From Methanomassiliicoccus sp. (lineage in GTDB: Archaea > Thermoplasmatota > Thermoplasmata > Methanomassiliicoccales > Methanomassiliicoccaceae): 64,000 bases of DNA. The translations under genes and the position numbers were made by a program. Location of the stretch: the NCBI GenBank assembly GCA_033485155.1, contig JAWQJJ010000001.1:310001-374000 (forward strand). Direction: 5' to 3'. Of the stretch, positions 9,283 through 19,367 are shown piece by piece. Under the pieces are notes generated by a model, which was not told where the DNA came from, did not search any database, and saw only the letters and a program-made list of their open reading frames with translations. Each line of letters opens with the position of its first letter. Position 1 is the stretch's first letter.

Positions 9283-10059
9283 ATGCATTACGTCTACTTC
9301 ATCGGCACCGCCGGCAGCGGCAAGAGCTCGCTGGTACAGGCCTTCCAGGATTGGCTGGATAGCAACGGCATCGACAGCATCGTGGTCAACCTCGACCCCG
9401 GTGCGGACTTCATCCCCTATCAGGCGGACGTCGACATCCGGGACTGGGTACACCTGGATGAGATCATGCGGGACTACTCTCTCGGCCCCAATGGGGCGCA
9501 GATCGTGGCCTCCGACCTCATGGCCATCAACGCCAAGGAGTGGGTGCCGGTGGTCAAGAAGATGGAGACCGATTACTGTCTCATCGACATTCCAGGACAG
9601 ATGGAGCTCTTCACCTTCCGGCAGTCCTCCGGCGCTCTCATCGACGAGCTGGGCCGAGAGGATAGCTTCCTCGTCTTCCTCTCCGACCCAACCCTCGCCA
9701 AGACGTCCAACGGCTTCGTGTCCGACCTCATGCTTGCAGGGATCACCCAGTTCCGTTTCTCCCTTCCTCTCCTCAACGTCCTCTCCAAGTCCGACCTGCT
9801 CAAGGAAGAGGAGCTGGAGGAAGTGCTCGGATGGTCGCGCGACGCCTACTCCCTGTACAACGCCCTGACCGGCCCGGACATGAGCTCTCAGGCGGTGATA
9901 AGCATAGAGTACCTGAAGGCTATGGAGAGCGTGGGCATGTACAAGGAGCTGACCCCGGTCTCGGCCATGGAAGGCACCGGCCTGGAGGATATATACAATG
10001 CCGTCCAGCAGTACTTCGAGGGGGGCGAGGACATCGGATCGAGGCCCTCTTCAGAGTAG
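9283..10059 (+). CDS. GPN-loop GTPase
   Basis: A 258-residue archaeal homologue of eukaryotic GPN1-3 (XAB1) GTPases, which in eukaryotes help assemble RNA polymerase II. The P-loop GTAGSGKSS is at residues 8-16, the defining GPN motif is in LGPNGAQ (about 74-76), the switch region is DIPGQME, and NVLSKSD is the guanine-specificity motif. I chose the ATG at 9283 because the P-loop strand starts there; the frame is open from 9130 but that extension is not conserved in character. A TATA-like CCTTTATG lies about 42 bases upstream. The 3' end overlaps the convergent winged-helix gene by 9 bases. Confidence 0.92.
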   Translation: MHYVYFIGTAGSGKSSLVQAFQDWLDSNGIDSIVVNLDPGADFIPYQADVDIRDWVHLDEIMRDYSLGPNGAQIVASDLMAINAKEWVPVVKKMETDYCLIDIPGQMELFTFRQSSGALIDELGREDSFLVFLSDPTLAKTSNGFVSDLMLAGITQFRFSLPLLNVLSKSDLLKEEELEEVLGWSRDAYSLYNALTGPDMSSQAVISIEYLKAMESVGMYKELTPVSAMEGTGLEDIYNAVQQYFEGGEDIGSRPSSE

Positions 10060-10386
10060 GGTCCCGGTGTCGACGGTGTAGTCCTTCTGCCCGCAGCTCT
10101 CCAACTTGAAGGTGATCTTGAGCTTGCCGCGCTCCGTGAACAGGAATGCGTCGTGGAGCATGGACTGGAAGAGGGGCATCTCCCGTCCATCGATGGCGTA
10201 GGTGACGGCCACCCGCTTGACGAGCCCCTTCCTCTCTAGGACCTTGAGGCGGGAGAACAGCTTAGCTACGGGGATACCGGTGATACGCCAGATCTCCAGG
10301 GCCGTCCGGGGACGGTAAAGGGCGGCCATCATGATCTTGGTCGAACGCTCGTCCACAAAGATCCTCTGGGCCGTTCGGTAGTTCAT
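10051..10386 (-). CDS. Winged helix-turn-helix regulator, ArsR-like
   Basis: A 111-residue DNA-binding protein. Residues about 15-70 form a wHTH (IMMAALYRPRTALEIWRITGIP, then SRLKVLERKGLVKR), followed by a short beta-rich tail. A TATATAA block sits 29 bases upstream of the ATG, so the transcript is predicted to be leaderless. No ligand-binding cysteine pair typical of metal-sensing ArsR is evident. Targets are unknown. Confidence 0.75.
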   Translation of the reverse strand: MNYRTAQRIFVDERSTKIMMAALYRPRTALEIWRITGIPVAKLFSRLKVLERKGLVKRVAVTYAIDGREMPLFQSMLHDAFLFTERGKLKITFKLESCGQKDYTVDTGTLL

Positions 10387-10410
10387 TTGATCTTTAGACC
10401 CTCGGATGAT

Positions 10411-10419
10411 TATATAACA
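10411..10419 (-). promoter_or_regulatory. TATA box of the wHTH gene
   Basis: TATATAACA, centred about 29 bases upstream of the ATG at 10386 on the minus strand, in an AT-rich 110-bp spacer between this gene and the end of the PAN gene. Spacing implies a leaderless mRNA. Confidence 0.5.
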
Positions 10420-10502
10420 GGTTAGTCATGAGTCTCAAGGATTGATTATTGCATTATAGAATTGAAAATAAAAATAGGATGGGAAGATAGTTCGAAGGGG
10501 TT

Positions 10503-11711
10503 TCAGGCGAACATGACGCCGGACTCAACGATCTTCGTGGTCTCGTTGTCCAGCACCTTGATGATCGCCCTCTCGAAGTCGGACATGCTGACATGATCCC
10601 GGTTATCGCGGATGGCGAACATGCCTGCTTCGGTGCAGATGGCCTTTATATCCGCCCCGGTGGCCCCCTCGGCCTTCAGAGCGAGTTCGGTGAGGGTGAT
10701 GCCCTCGTCGATGGCCATGCGCTTGGTGTGGATCTTGAAGATCTCCAGCCTGCCCTCGTAGCCGGGCACCGGCACCTCGATGATACGGTCGAAGCGTCCC
10801 GGCCGCAGCAGCGCCTCGTCCAGGATGTCCGGACGGTTGGTGGCTCCGATGATCTTGACCTCGCCGATGGGATTGAATCCATCCAGCTCCGAGAGGAGCT
10901 GCATGAGGGTCCTCTGGACCTCCCGGTCCCCCGAGGTGGCGACCTCTAGACGCTTGGCGCCTATGGAGTCCAGCTCATCGATGAACACAATGCTGGGGGC
11001 CTTTTCCTTGGCCAGCTCGAACAGCTCGCGGACCAGCCGGGCGCCCTCCCCGATATACTTCTGGACTAGTTCCGATCCGACGAAGCGTATGAATGTGGCA
11101 TTGGTCTGGTGGGCGACAGCCTTGGCCAGCAGGGTCTTGCCCGTACCTGGCGGACCGACCAGCAGCACGCCCTTGGGCGGTTCGATGCCCACCTTCTTGT
11201 AGAGCTCTGGCCTCAGCAGGGGATCCTCCACCGCCTCGCGGACCTCCAGGATCTGCTCCTCCAGGCCCCCGATCTGGTCGTAGGCGATCTCCGGCTTGTC
11301 GATTATCTCCGCCCCCACCACAATGGGGTCCAGGGATGGCGGCAGAACGCCCATCACAGCCAGGGTCTGCTTGTTCAGAGCCACCCTCGCCCCCACCAGG
11401 AGATCTTCCATCGGAACGTACTCGGAGGTGGACACGATGAAATCAGGGCCTGTGGAGCTCTTTACGATGACTCGGCCGTCGGCAAGGACGTCCTTGATGG
11501 ATCCGATGATCAGGGGCGGGGACTTCAACCGCTCCATCTCCGCCCGCATCCTCTTTAGTTCCTTTTGAAGGCGGAAGAGCTCGCTCTCAACGTACCGCTT
11601 TTCCCCTTCGACCCTGCGTATCTCTTCCAAGAGCTCGCCGTTGCGTCTCTCAAGGACCTCGATCTTGTCCCGCATCTCGGCAACTAGCTCTTCCAGCTGG
11701 GGTTCCTTCAT
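10503..11711 (-). CDS. pan: Proteasome-activating nucleotidase PAN
   Basis: A 402-residue AAA+ ATPase that unfolds substrates and opens the 20S proteasome gate. It has an N-terminal coiled coil (about 1-65), an OB domain (about 68-135), Walker A GPPGTGKT at 186-193, Walker B IVFIDELD, and the sensor/arginine-finger tract [21 protein letters not shown]. The start is the ATG at 11711, preceded by GGTGG; the upstream frame lacks PAN character. The C-terminus ends MFA, so the gate-opening HbYX motif has Phe in place of Tyr. A TATA-like CATATAG lies about 41 bases upstream. No proteasome subunit gene is in this window. Confidence 0.95.
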   Translation of the reverse strand: MKEPQLEELVAEMRDKIEVLERRNGELLEEIRRVEGEKRYVESELFRLQKELKRMRAEMERLKSPPLIIGSIKDVLADGRVIVKSSTGPDFIVSTSEYVPMEDLLVGARVALNKQTLAVMGVLPPSLDPIVVGAEIIDKPEIAYDQIGGLEEQILEVREAVEDPLLRPELYKKVGIEPPKGVLLVGPPGTGKTLLAKAVAHQTNATFIRFVGSELVQKYIGEGARLVRELFELAKEKAPSIVFIDELDSIGAKRLEVATSGDREVQRTLMQLLSELDGFNPIGEVKIIGATNRPDILDEALLRPGRFDRIIEVPVPGYEGRLEIFKIHTKRMAIDEGITLTELALKAEGATGADIKAICTEAGMFAIRDNRDHVSMSDFERAIIKVLDNETTKIVESGVMFA

Positions 11712-12051
11712 CTTTCCACCTCGGCTATCGCTTACATTAAGTGCTGAGCTATATGACTGTTTCGCCTGCCATACGCAACGGCCAGACAAGCTGGTCAAAC
11801 CGCCCAACCCAAGCAGGGATTCGTACCTCTGCCGCTCGAAGAATATATAGTGCGGCCTCTAATTAATATTGTTATTCCTTGCATTCCAAGAAAAAGAAGG
11901 CGTGAGCTTAAAGGGCGTTAACATTACCTCTGCTGATAATGCTGGTGATGGCCCGGAGAGTAGGCCGTCGCTACCTCCTATTTCCCGCCCCTGTTCGGTC
12001 ACCTCATCAAAAGTGGTAAATCGGTGGTCACTGATAGTGAGGCGAACTGCC
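11712..12051. other. Divergent intergenic region between PAN and MBF1
   Basis: 340 bases without a convincing gene. It holds a TATA-like CATATAG (about 11748-11756, minus) placed for PAN and an AT-rich block CTAATTAATATTG near 11858-11871 that could drive MBF1 and would give it a leader of about 160 bases. I see no clear hairpin or riboswitch. Confidence 0.5.
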
Positions 12052-12558
12052 ATGTTGTGCGAGATGTGTGGTAAGGAATCTGAGTTCACCAAGACGATAT
12101 CGGTGGAGGGCACCACTCTGAAGGTGTGCAAGGAGTGCTCTCGGTTCGGGGAGAGCAGCGAGGGTAAGGGAGGCGGAGCCAGGAAGCGTACCGCCGCCGC
12201 CCCGTCGCGCACTGTGGTGGCCGAAAGGCTGCAGGCCCGCGAGCGCCGGATGAAGACCCGCTCGATCTACGCCGACGAGGAGACCACCGACCTCATTCCT
12301 GAGTACCCCCAGCTCATACGTGAGGCGAGGATGGCCAGGGACTGGAAGCAGGAGGACCTCGCCGCTAAGCTTAACGAGCGGTCCAGCGTCATCGCCAAGC
12401 TGGAGAACGGTTCGATGAGGCCGAACGACGCGCTGCTCAAGAAGCTCGAGCACGAACTGGGTATCAAGCTGACGGAGAAGGTGGCGATGGTCAAGTCCGA
12501 GGGCGGCCGGTCCCAGGGTAAGGTGCTGACCCTGGGGGACATGATCAAGAAGAAGTGA
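12052..12558 (+). CDS. Multiprotein bridging factor 1 (MBF1)
   Basis: A 168-residue archaeal MBF1. The N-terminal zinc ribbon has CEMCGKE at residues 3-9 and CKEC about 20 residues on. A basic Gly/Lys/Arg linker follows, then a Cro/XRE helix-turn-helix at about 80-140 (IREARMARDWKQEDLAAKL, then SSVIAKLENG). MBF1 bridges TBP and activators in eukaryotes; in archaea it is linked to the translating ribosome and stress. The start is the ATG immediately before the zinc ribbon; the frame stays open upstream to 11869. Confidence 0.93.
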   Translation: MLCEMCGKESEFTKTISVEGTTLKVCKECSRFGESSEGKGGGARKRTAAAPSRTVVAERLQARERRMKTRSIYADEETTDLIPEYPQLIREARMARDWKQEDLAAKLNERSSVIAKLENGSMRPNDALLKKLEHELGIKLTEKVAMVKSEGGRSQGKVLTLGDMIKKK

Positions 12559-12561
12559 GCA

Positions 12562-13029
12562 TCAGCGGGCAAGGATCTCCTGGCGGACCGGCTCGAGGAA
12601 CGGCTCCACGTCGGCCCCCAGGTCCTTGGCCACCAACACTGCGGCGACCTCCACGTCGACTCCCAGACGCTCCTGGGTCCGGTTGACGCGGGCCACCGCA
12701 TCCCTCTTTTTTAATTTCCCCCGGTCGGAGATGACCTGGATGAGCTGGGCGAAAAGGGAAACCTCCTCCTTGTCCCCACTGAGGACGTCCTTGCTGGGCC
12801 GGAAGGATAGCGAGGCCTCGACGTCCTTGATGTCGAAGTTCGGCCGCAGGTACTCCTCGGTGCGGACCAGAAGCCCCCTCTTTACAGATATATCAAGAAG
12901 GGTCTGGGCCTCCTTGGGAGTGAACCACCGGTAGTCGAAGGAGACGGTCAGCATGAACTCCGTCTCGGTCATCACGTTCTTGCCCTTCCGTTTGAAGAGC
13001 ACTCCCAAGCAGGTCTCCAGCTCGCCCAT
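12562..13029 (-). CDS. DUF2240-family archaeal protein
   Basis: About 155 residues from the ATG at 13029. The N-terminus has the family-like segment LFKRKGKNVMTETEF followed by WFTPKEAQTLLD and a RGLL tract, a wHTH-like arrangement; the C-terminal half is mostly helical. The frame is open to 13113, and that longer form would approach the antiporter stop. DUF2240 has no known function. It converges on MBF1 with a 3-base gap and lies downstream of the antiporter gene on the same strand. Confidence 0.7.
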   Translation of the reverse strand: MGELETCLGVLFKRKGKNVMTETEFMLTVSFDYRWFTPKEAQTLLDISVKRGLLVRTEEYLRPNFDIKDVEASLSFRPSKDVLSGDKEEVSLFAQLIQVISDRGKLKKRDAVARVNRTQERLGVDVEVAAVLVAKDLGADVEPFLEPVRQEILAR

Positions 13030-13094
13030 CCTAATACCGTAATATGTCCGGGGTCCAAGAACCTCTCGGTCTATTTCCACTTTTTCCCCGGAAG

Positions 13095-14852
13095 CTATTG
13101 AAGCTCCCTCCACCGCTCCCGGTGGTTGAAGGCCGGTTTCTCGATCTCCAGGGGCACGGGGGGCTGGGAGTTCCTCGCCCTGATCTCATCATAGGCCACC
13201 GTGTCGCAGGTCCGACGGTAGGACTGGGTCATAAGGTGGAACATCCATAGCAGGTAGGCCACCGCCAGCACCATGACCGACGGCCAGTACAAGGCGAACA
13301 GCAGGGCGACGTGCACCACCATCAGCAGCGCGAGGACGACCACCGCAGCCACATACTGGCTTATCGCCCTCTCCTTGCCTGGCATAGTTCCCAGGTTGTG
13401 ATAGTCCACCTTTTCCACAACCCCACGGAGATCCCTGCCCAGCAGGACCCAAACCACGGCGCACGAGGCGATCGCCACGAGATAGGCGAAGATCAGAGGA
13501 GGCCCCCGCACCGAGATGATCATCAACACTGAACAGAGGAACACGATGAACGAGGCCAGCAGGGGGCGGGAGAGGACGAACAGCTTGCTGCCGGGCATGA
13601 CGACCTTATTGAGAGTACGGGACAGGACCGCTCCTCCGTAGACGAGGGAACGGGGGGCCCTCTTGGCGACCCCGTCCGCGAGGTCAAAGCTCTTGCGGAT
13701 GAACAGCGGGCACAGGACGCTCATGAGGAAGGTGACCGCTCCGGCGATGGGATACAGCTCCGCCCCTTTGGTCGCTCCTGCGGCGTGGCTCCCCACGCTG
13801 GCGTACATGATCGACTCGCCCCCTCTAGCGCTGAACGACGCCCCCACCGAAGTCGCCGCTCGGCGGCCGAACCCAACGATGTAGGCGACCGCGGACATGA
13901 TGAGGATCTCGTCGATGATGATGATGACGACCGAGATCACGATAATGGTGATAACCGAGCCGAACAGCGAAGGGTCGATGAGCATGCCGAAGGACACGAA
14001 GAACATGGCCACGAAAGCATCCCTCAGTGGGGTGATGATCTTCTCCGACCGCTTCATTACCTTGGTCTCGGCGAAGGACATGCCTATGAAGAAGGCCCCG
14101 ATCAGCGCGGGCACCCCGCACAGCTCGGCAAAGGCGGCCGACAGGCAGATCGCCCCCAGCATGAACAGCACGAAAAGCTCATCGCTTTTCATCATCTGGA
14201 GGCGGGCGATGGTCCGGGGGATGACGACAGCGATCATGACGGCGGAGAAGGTGAAGAACACCACCAGGCCGAAGACCATCCGTTCCAGGCTGAAGTTGGA
14301 GTCGGTATGTATAACCAGCCCTCCGACGATGGTCAGGAAGAGCATGGAGATGAACTCCTCCATGATGATCATGCCCAGCATGAACTCTGTCTCCGGCCGC
14401 TCCAGACGGCCCAGCTCCATTAGGGTCTTCATGGCCACCGCCGAACAGCTCATGGCCAGCACCGAGGCCAGGAAGATTGAGTCGATGAGCGGCCATCCCA
14501 TGGCGGTCGCTAACAGGATGCCGGTGAACAGGTTGACCCCCACGTCGATGAGGGACAGGACCACCGCCGGCCCCTTGACCCGGCGGATCTTCTCAGCGGA
14601 GAACTCCATGCCCACGAAGAAGATCAGTAGATACAACCCCAGCTGGGCCATGGTTTCGATGAGACCGATGTCCTGGACCAGGCCGGAGTAAGTGAAGCCA
14701 CCGATCTGGAAGGTCAGGTAGGGGCCGATGACGATGCCTGCGGCGATGTAGCCCAGGATGGCGCTCTGCTTGGCCTTGGAGGCTAGCAGGGCGCCTATGA
14801 AGGCTATGATCAGCATCGCCCCGATCTCGAACATCAACGTGCTCTCTTCCAT
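13095..14852 (-). CDS. Cation:proton antiporter, CPA2/KefB-like
   Basis: A 585-residue polytopic membrane protein. The first 390 residues carry about 12-13 hydrophobic segments of the Na+/H+ exchanger fold, with family tracts GYIAAGIVIGPYL, LYLLIFFVGMEF, and CGVPALIGAFFIGMSF. The last 180 residues add about four more hydrophobic segments followed by a charged tail; there is no TrkA-N or TrkA-C domain. It likely exchanges K+ or Na+ for H+. The start is the ATG at 14852 just before the first hydrophobic helix; the upstream frame is open to 14921 but Arg/Ala/Pro-rich and not membrane-like. Confidence 0.85.
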   Translation of the reverse strand: MEESTLMFEIGAMLIIAFIGALLASKAKQSAILGYIAAGIVIGPYLTFQIGGFTYSGLVQDIGLIETMAQLGLYLLIFFVGMEFSAEKIRRVKGPAVVLSLIDVGVNLFTGILLATAMGWPLIDSIFLASVLAMSCSAVAMKTLMELGRLERPETEFMLGMIIMEEFISMLFLTIVGGLVIHTDSNFSLERMVFGLVVFFTFSAVMIAVVIPRTIARLQMMKSDELFVLFMLGAICLSAAFAELCGVPALIGAFFIGMSFAETKVMKRSEKIITPLRDAFVAMFFVSFGMLIDPSLFGSVITIIVISVVIIIIDEILIMSAVAYIVGFGRRAATSVGASFSARGGESIMYASVGSHAAGATKGAELYPIAGAVTFLMSVLCPLFIRKSFDLADGVAKRAPRSLVYGGAVLSRTLNKVVMPGSKLFVLSRPLLASFIVFLCSVLMIISVRGPPLIFAYLVAIASCAVVWVLLGRDLRGVVEKVDYHNLGTMPGKERAISQYVAAVVVLALLMVVHVALLFALYWPSVMVLAVAYLLWMFHLMTQSYRRTCDTVAYDEIRARNSQPPVPLEIEKPAFNHRERWRELQ

Positions 14853-15143
14853 CGTCCATCGCCCGACGCGACCGAACGGGTCGGGAGCCAGCGCTCGACG
14901 CCACGCTCCGACCAGCGACACGCGGGGCTAGGTGCTCACTCCCAGTCCCGGTCCAGTGCATCCCGGACCTCTATAACATTGGTCAATTAAAAATAAGTTT
15001 CCGGGGCAGCCTCACCGCCTGGTAGCAGGGCCCGACGGGGACGGGGGAGGGCAAGATGTCTTCGAGGCGAAGCCCCCCCGGCATTATCCAGATGCCCTGT
15101 GATTTCGCCCTGTGGAATGCCGTTAGGATGCCCAGGACACGGT
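14853..15143. other. Intergenic region upstream of antiporter and thermosome
   Basis: No gene is supported here. An AT-rich segment near 14984-15000 (TCAATTAAAAATAAG) could be a promoter for the antiporter on the minus strand. The remainder up to the thermosome promoter is GC-rich and without a clear structure. Confidence 0.4.
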
Positions 15144-15155
15144 ATTTTTATATAG
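15144..15155 (+). promoter_or_regulatory. Strong TATA box of the thermosome gene
   Basis: ATTTTTATATAG, one of the best box A matches in the window, lies about 77 bases before the thermosome ATG. This implies a leader of about 50 bases that includes GGAGGT ahead of the start codon. Confidence 0.65.
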
Positions 15156-15226
15156 AAGAACAAACATTCAACGCAGGCTTAGCTAGAACATAGCTTCGTG
15201 AGTGAAAGATTATTGGAGGTAAAATC

Positions 15227-16861
15227 ATGGGAATGGGAAACACGCCTATACTCATCCTCAAAGAGGGTACCAAGAGAGACCGGGGCAAGGACGCTCAGTA
15301 CAACAACATCATGGCCGCTCGGGCCATCGCCGATGCCGTCCGGAGCACCCTTGGTCCCCGTGGGATGGACAAGATGCTCGTGGACAGCATGGGGGATGTC
15401 GTCATCACCAACGATGGTGTGACCATCCTTAAGGAGATCGATGTAGACCACCCCGCGGCCAAGATGCTCGTGGAGGTTGCCAAGACCCAGGACGATGAGG
15501 CCGGGGACGGGACCACCAGCGCCGTTATCTTGTCCGGCGAGTTGCTCAAGAAGGCCGTCGACCTGATCGACTCCAACATTCACCCGACCATCATCGCTGG
15601 CGGCTACAGGCTTGCCGCCACCAAGGCCCAGGAAATTCTTGACGAGCTGGCCATGGACGTCGATGTCAAGGACAAGAAGACCCTGAAGCTCATCGCCGAA
15701 ACCTCGATGATCTCCAAGTCGGTCAACGCTTCCCGCGAGTCCCTGGCCGACTTCTCGGTCAAGGCCGTCACCGCGGTCGCCGAGCAGACCGGCAAGAAGT
15801 GGTTCGTGGACATGGACAATATCCAGCTGGTAAAGAAGACCGGCGGGTCCATTGACGACACCCAGTTCATCCAGGGCATCATCGTCGACAAGGAGCCTGT
15901 GCACCCTGCCATGCCCAAGAAGATCGAGAAGGCCAAGATCGCCCTGCTCGATGCGGCGGTAGAGGTCCAGAAGACCGAGATCGACGCCAAGATCGAGATC
16001 ACCGACCCCACCCAGATGCAGGCCTTCCTCGACGAGGAAGAGAACATGCTGCGCAAGATGGTCGCCACCGTCAAGGCCTCCGGGGCCAACGTCGTGTTCT
16101 GTCAGAAGGGTATCGATGACCTCGCCCAGCACTTCCTGGCCAAGGAGAAGATCTTCGCTGTTAGGCGGGTCAAGAAGTCTGACATGGAGAAGCTGGCCAA
16201 GGCCACCGGCGCCACCGTGGTCACCAAGATCGAAGAGCTGTCCGCCGAGGAACTGGGCTCCGCCGCCCTTATCGAGGTCCGCCAGCTCGGAGAGGACGAG
16301 ATGACCTTCGTCACCGGCTGCAAGAACCCCAAGGCCGTGTCCCTGCTGCTGAGAGGCGGCACCGAGCACGTCATTGACGAGGTCGAGCGCTCCCTGGACG
16401 ACGCCATGAGCGTGGTCGCGGTCGCTATCGAGGACGGAAAGATCGTCACCGGCGGAGGAAGCACCGCCGTAGAGCTGGCCATGAGGCTGCGGGAGTATGC
16501 CGCGTCCGTGGGCGGCCGTGAGCAGATCGCCATCGACGCCTACGCCAGCGCCCTTGAGGTCGTCCCCACCGCGCTCGCCGAGAACGCCGGTCTGGACCCC
16601 ATCGACATCCTCATCAACATGAGGAAGGCCCACAAGGACGGCAAGACCCACGCCGGTCTGAACGTCTACACTGGCAAGATCGTCGACATGATGGACCAGA
16701 AGGTCATCGAACCCATCCGGGTCGACCGCCAGGCCATCAACTCCGCCACCGACGCCGCGGTCCTCATCCTGAGGATCGACGATGTCATCGCCGCCAGGGG
16801 CATGGGCCCCGGAATGGGCGGTCCCGGCGGAGCCCCCGACATGGGCGGGGACGAGGACTGA
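15227..16861 (+). CDS. thsA: Thermosome subunit (group II chaperonin)
   Basis: A 544-residue ATP-dependent chaperonin subunit. It has the family landmarks [28 protein letters not shown] and GDGTTSAV in the equatorial domain, and the C-terminal tail is Gly/Met-rich ([11 protein letters not shown]), projecting into the cavity. Length is normal. It has its own promoter and an SD (GGAGGT) 8 bases before the ATG. It is followed by a hairpin and then by grpE, dnaK and dnaJ, forming a chaperone block. Whether other thermosome paralogues exist cannot be judged from this window. Confidence 0.97.
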   Translation: MGMGNTPILILKEGTKRDRGKDAQYNNIMAARAIADAVRSTLGPRGMDKMLVDSMGDVVITNDGVTILKEIDVDHPAAKMLVEVAKTQDDEAGDGTTSAVILSGELLKKAVDLIDSNIHPTIIAGGYRLAATKAQEILDELAMDVDVKDKKTLKLIAETSMISKSVNASRESLADFSVKAVTAVAEQTGKKWFVDMDNIQLVKKTGGSIDDTQFIQGIIVDKEPVHPAMPKKIEKAKIALLDAAVEVQKTEIDAKIEITDPTQMQAFLDEEENMLRKMVATVKASGANVVFCQKGIDDLAQHFLAKEKIFAVRRVKKSDMEKLAKATGATVVTKIEELSAEELGSAALIEVRQLGEDEMTFVTGCKNPKAVSLLLRGGTEHVIDEVERSLDDAMSVVAVAIEDGKIVTGGGSTAVELAMRLREYAASVGGREQIAIDAYASALEVVPTALAENAGLDPIDILINMRKAHKDGKTHAGLNVYTGKIVDMMDQKVIEPIRVDRQAINSATDAAVLILRIDDVIAARGMGPGMGGPGGAPDMGGDED

Positions 16862-16868
16862 AACCTCC

Positions 16869-16885
16869 CGGGGCCTTAGGCCCCG
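16869..16885 (+). terminator. Hairpin after the thermosome gene
   Basis: CGGGGCC, loop TTA, GGCCCCG: a perfect 7-bp GC stem starting 8 bases after the stop codon. It is followed by CTTAATATTT rather than a long T run, so it may aid termination or protect the mRNA 3' end. The AT-rich block after it (about 16895-16905) is a candidate grpE promoter. Confidence 0.5.
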
Positions 16886-16945
16886 TTCTAAACCCCTTAA
16901 TATTTCTAATCACCACACACTCACGATCCGTAAGACGGTGCAGAA

Positions 16946-17488
16946 ATGGAGAAGGCAGAAGGGTCTGAGCAGAACGGCAGCGGGGCGGCAGGTCCCGAGG
17001 AGGAGCTCGCGTCCCTGCGCGAGCAGCTCCAGGCCGAGAGCAAGGAAAAGGACCGGCAGGCGGCCCTCGCCGCCGAGTATCTGGGCATCGCCAAGCGAGC
17101 CCAGGCCGACTTTGAGAACTATAAGCGCAGGACCCAGAGGGAGCGCGAGGAACTCGTGAAGATTGCCAACCATCGACTGTTGGGCGAGCTCCTGCTGGTG
17201 TTCGACGACTTCGAGCGCGCCCTGGCCGCGAAGTGCTCCGAGGAGGAGTTGCGGGCAGGAATCACCAAGATACGCGACAATATGGCCGCCCTCCTCAGGG
17301 ACTATGGGCTGAGGGAGATCCCCTCCGATGGCAGGTTCAATCCCACCGTCCACGAGGCGCTCGCCGTGGGCGAGGGAGAGGACGGCACGATCCTGGAAGT
17401 CTTCCAGAAAGGTTACTACCTCGGCGACAAGGTGCTGAGGTGCTCCAAGGTCAAGGTAGCTAAGAACACAGGTGAAAACAATGGCTAA
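16946..17488 (+). CDS. grpE: GrpE nucleotide exchange factor
   Basis: A 180-residue GrpE. An N-terminal acidic and coiled-coil region (about 18-75) leads to the [13 protein letters not shown] segment, then the four-helix bundle and the C-terminal beta domain with [14 protein letters not shown] and [10 protein letters not shown]. It releases ADP from DnaK. The 3' end overlaps the start of dnaK by 8 bases, which indicates coupled translation. Confidence 0.95.
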   Translation: MEKAEGSEQNGSGAAGPEEELASLREQLQAESKEKDRQAALAAEYLGIAKRAQADFENYKRRTQREREELVKIANHRLLGELLLVFDDFERALAAKCSEEELRAGITKIRDNMAALLRDYGLREIPSDGRFNPTVHEALAVGEGEDGTILEVFQKGYYLGDKVLRCSKVKVAKNTGENNG

Positions 17489-19355
17489 GATCATCGGTAT
17501 AGACCTAGGTACCAGCAACTCTGCGGCAGCGGTCATGGAGGGCGGCAGGCCCACCATCATTCCCAGTGCGGAAGGGACCAGCATCGGAGGGAAGGCCTTT
17601 CCTTCGTATGTTGCGTTCACGAAGGAAGGGGAGCTGCTGGTCGGTGAACCTGCCCGCCGGCAGGCGGTCACCAATCCCGAGGGGACCATCGCCGCGGCCA
17701 AGCGCAAGATGGGAACCGACTTCAAGTTCCACGTTCACGGGAAGGATTATACTCCCCAGCAGATCTCCGCGTTCATTCTCCAGAAGATAAAGCGGGACGC
17801 CGAGGCATTCCTCGGGGAAACGGTTAGCAAGGCCGTTATCACCGTTCCCGCCTACTTCAACGACAACCAGAGACAGGCGACCAAGGACGCCGGCGCGATC
17901 GCCGGGCTGGAGGTCGTGAGGATCATCAACGAGCCCACCGCGGCCGCGCTGGCCTATGGCTTGGACAACAGCAAGAGCGCCCAGAAGATCATGGTCTTCG
18001 ACCTCGGAGGCGGGACGCTGGATGTCACCATCATGGAATTCTCCGAGGGCGTGTTCGAGGTCATCTCCACCTCCGGGGACACCCAGCTGGGAGGCACGGA
18101 CATGGACCAGGCCCTCATCAACTATGTCGCTGCGCAGTTCAAGAACGAGAGCGGCATCGACCTGACCAAGGACAAGATGGCCATGTGGAGAGTCCGCGAG
18201 GCCAGCGAGAAGGCCAAGATCGAACTGTCCTCCACCATGTCCACCGAGATCAACCTGCCCTTCATTACCGCCGACCAGAGCGGGCCCAAGCATCTCACCA
18301 TGAACATAACCAGGGCGAAGCTGGAGGAATTGGTCAACCCCATCGTGGAGCGGTGCCGGGTACCGGTCAGCAACGCCCTCCGCGACGCCAAGCTCACCCC
18401 CGAGCAGGTTGACAACATCATCCTGGTCGGAGGTCCGACCCGCATGCCCATCGTCCAGAGGTTCGTTGAGGCGATGGTCGGCCGGAAGATCCAGCGCGGT
18501 ATCGATCCCATGGAATGTGTCTCCATGGGCGCGGCCATCCAGGGCGCGGTCCTCGCCGGAGAGGTCAAGGATATCCTCCTGCTCGACGTCACCCCACTGT
18601 CCCTCAGCGTGGAGACGCTGGGAGGCATCGCTACCAAGCTTATCGAGAGGAACACGACGATCCCGACGCGTAAGTCGCAGGTGTTCTCCACCGCCGCCGA
18701 CTACCAGTCCAGCGTGGAGATCCATATCGTGCAGGGGGAGCGGGAGATGGCCGCTGACAACGTCTCGCTGGGCAAGTTCCAGTTGTCCGGCATCCCCCCC
18801 GCACCGCGGGGCATCCCGCAGATCGAGGTCACCTACGACATCGATGCCAACGGCATTATCAGCGTATCCGCGAAGGATCTCGGCACCGGGAAGGAGCAGA
18901 AGATCACCATCACCGCCTCCAACAAGCTGTCCAAGGATGAGATCACCAAAATGGTCCATCAGGCCGAGGAGTTCTCCGAGGAGGACAAGAAGCGTAAGGA
19001 GAAGGTGGAGACCCTCAACCAGGCCGACACCCTGCTGTACACCACGGACAAATCCCTGGTGGAGCTGGGGGACAAGATCACCGCCGAGGAGCGGGAGAAG
19101 GTCAAGAAGGCCTCCGACGAGCTGCGGGAGGCGATGAAGGCCGACGACCCCGAGAATCTCAAGGCCAAGATGGACATCCTGATGAAGGAGATGTCCGCCG
19201 TCTCCACTCGCATCTACCAGGAGGCCGCCGCGGCCCAGCAGGCGGCCGGCGCACAGGGTGCGGAGCAACCCCAGCAGGCCCCTCCCTCCGACGACAAGAA
19301 GGACAAGGGCGAAAAGGGCGACTTCACCGACGCCGACTATCACATCGTGGACTAG
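17481..19355 (+). CDS. dnaK: Chaperone DnaK (Hsp70)
   Basis: A 624-residue Hsp70. The N-terminal nucleotide-binding domain shows [10 protein letters not shown] at residues 4-13, [12 protein letters not shown] and LVGGPTRMP; the substrate-binding domain has the [14 protein letters not shown] segment; the C-terminal lid ends in a Gln/Ala-rich stretch and an acidic tail. I use the ATG at 17481 ([10 protein letters not shown]), preceded by GGTGA, rather than the ATG three codons upstream. It follows grpE with overlap and precedes dnaJ by 12 bases. DnaK systems in archaea are generally regarded as acquired from bacteria. Confidence 0.97.
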   Translation: MAKIIGIDLGTSNSAAAVMEGGRPTIIPSAEGTSIGGKAFPSYVAFTKEGELLVGEPARRQAVTNPEGTIAAAKRKMGTDFKFHVHGKDYTPQQISAFILQKIKRDAEAFLGETVSKAVITVPAYFNDNQRQATKDAGAIAGLEVVRIINEPTAAALAYGLDNSKSAQKIMVFDLGGGTLDVTIMEFSEGVFEVISTSGDTQLGGTDMDQALINYVAAQFKNESGIDLTKDKMAMWRVREASEKAKIELSSTMSTEINLPFITADQSGPKHLTMNITRAKLEELVNPIVERCRVPVSNALRDAKLTPEQVDNIILVGGPTRMPIVQRFVEAMVGRKIQRGIDPMECVSMGAAIQGAVLAGEVKDILLLDVTPLSLSVETLGGIATKLIERNTTIPTRKSQVFSTAADYQSSVEIHIVQGEREMAADNVSLGKFQLSGIPPAPRGIPQIEVTYDIDANGIISVSAKDLGTGKEQKITITASNKLSKDEITKMVHQAEEFSEEDKKRKEKVETLNQADTLLYTTDKSLVELGDKITAEEREKVKKASDELREAMKADDPENLKAKMDILMKEMSAVSTRIYQEAAAAQQAAGAQGAEQPQQAPPSDDKKDKGEKGDFTDADYHIVD

Positions 19356-19367
19356 GATCGCTAACCC

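Noticed and set aside
11869-12051. Extended N-terminus for MBF1
   Set aside because: The upstream frame is open, but MBF1 proteins begin near the zinc ribbon and the added residues have no conserved pattern.
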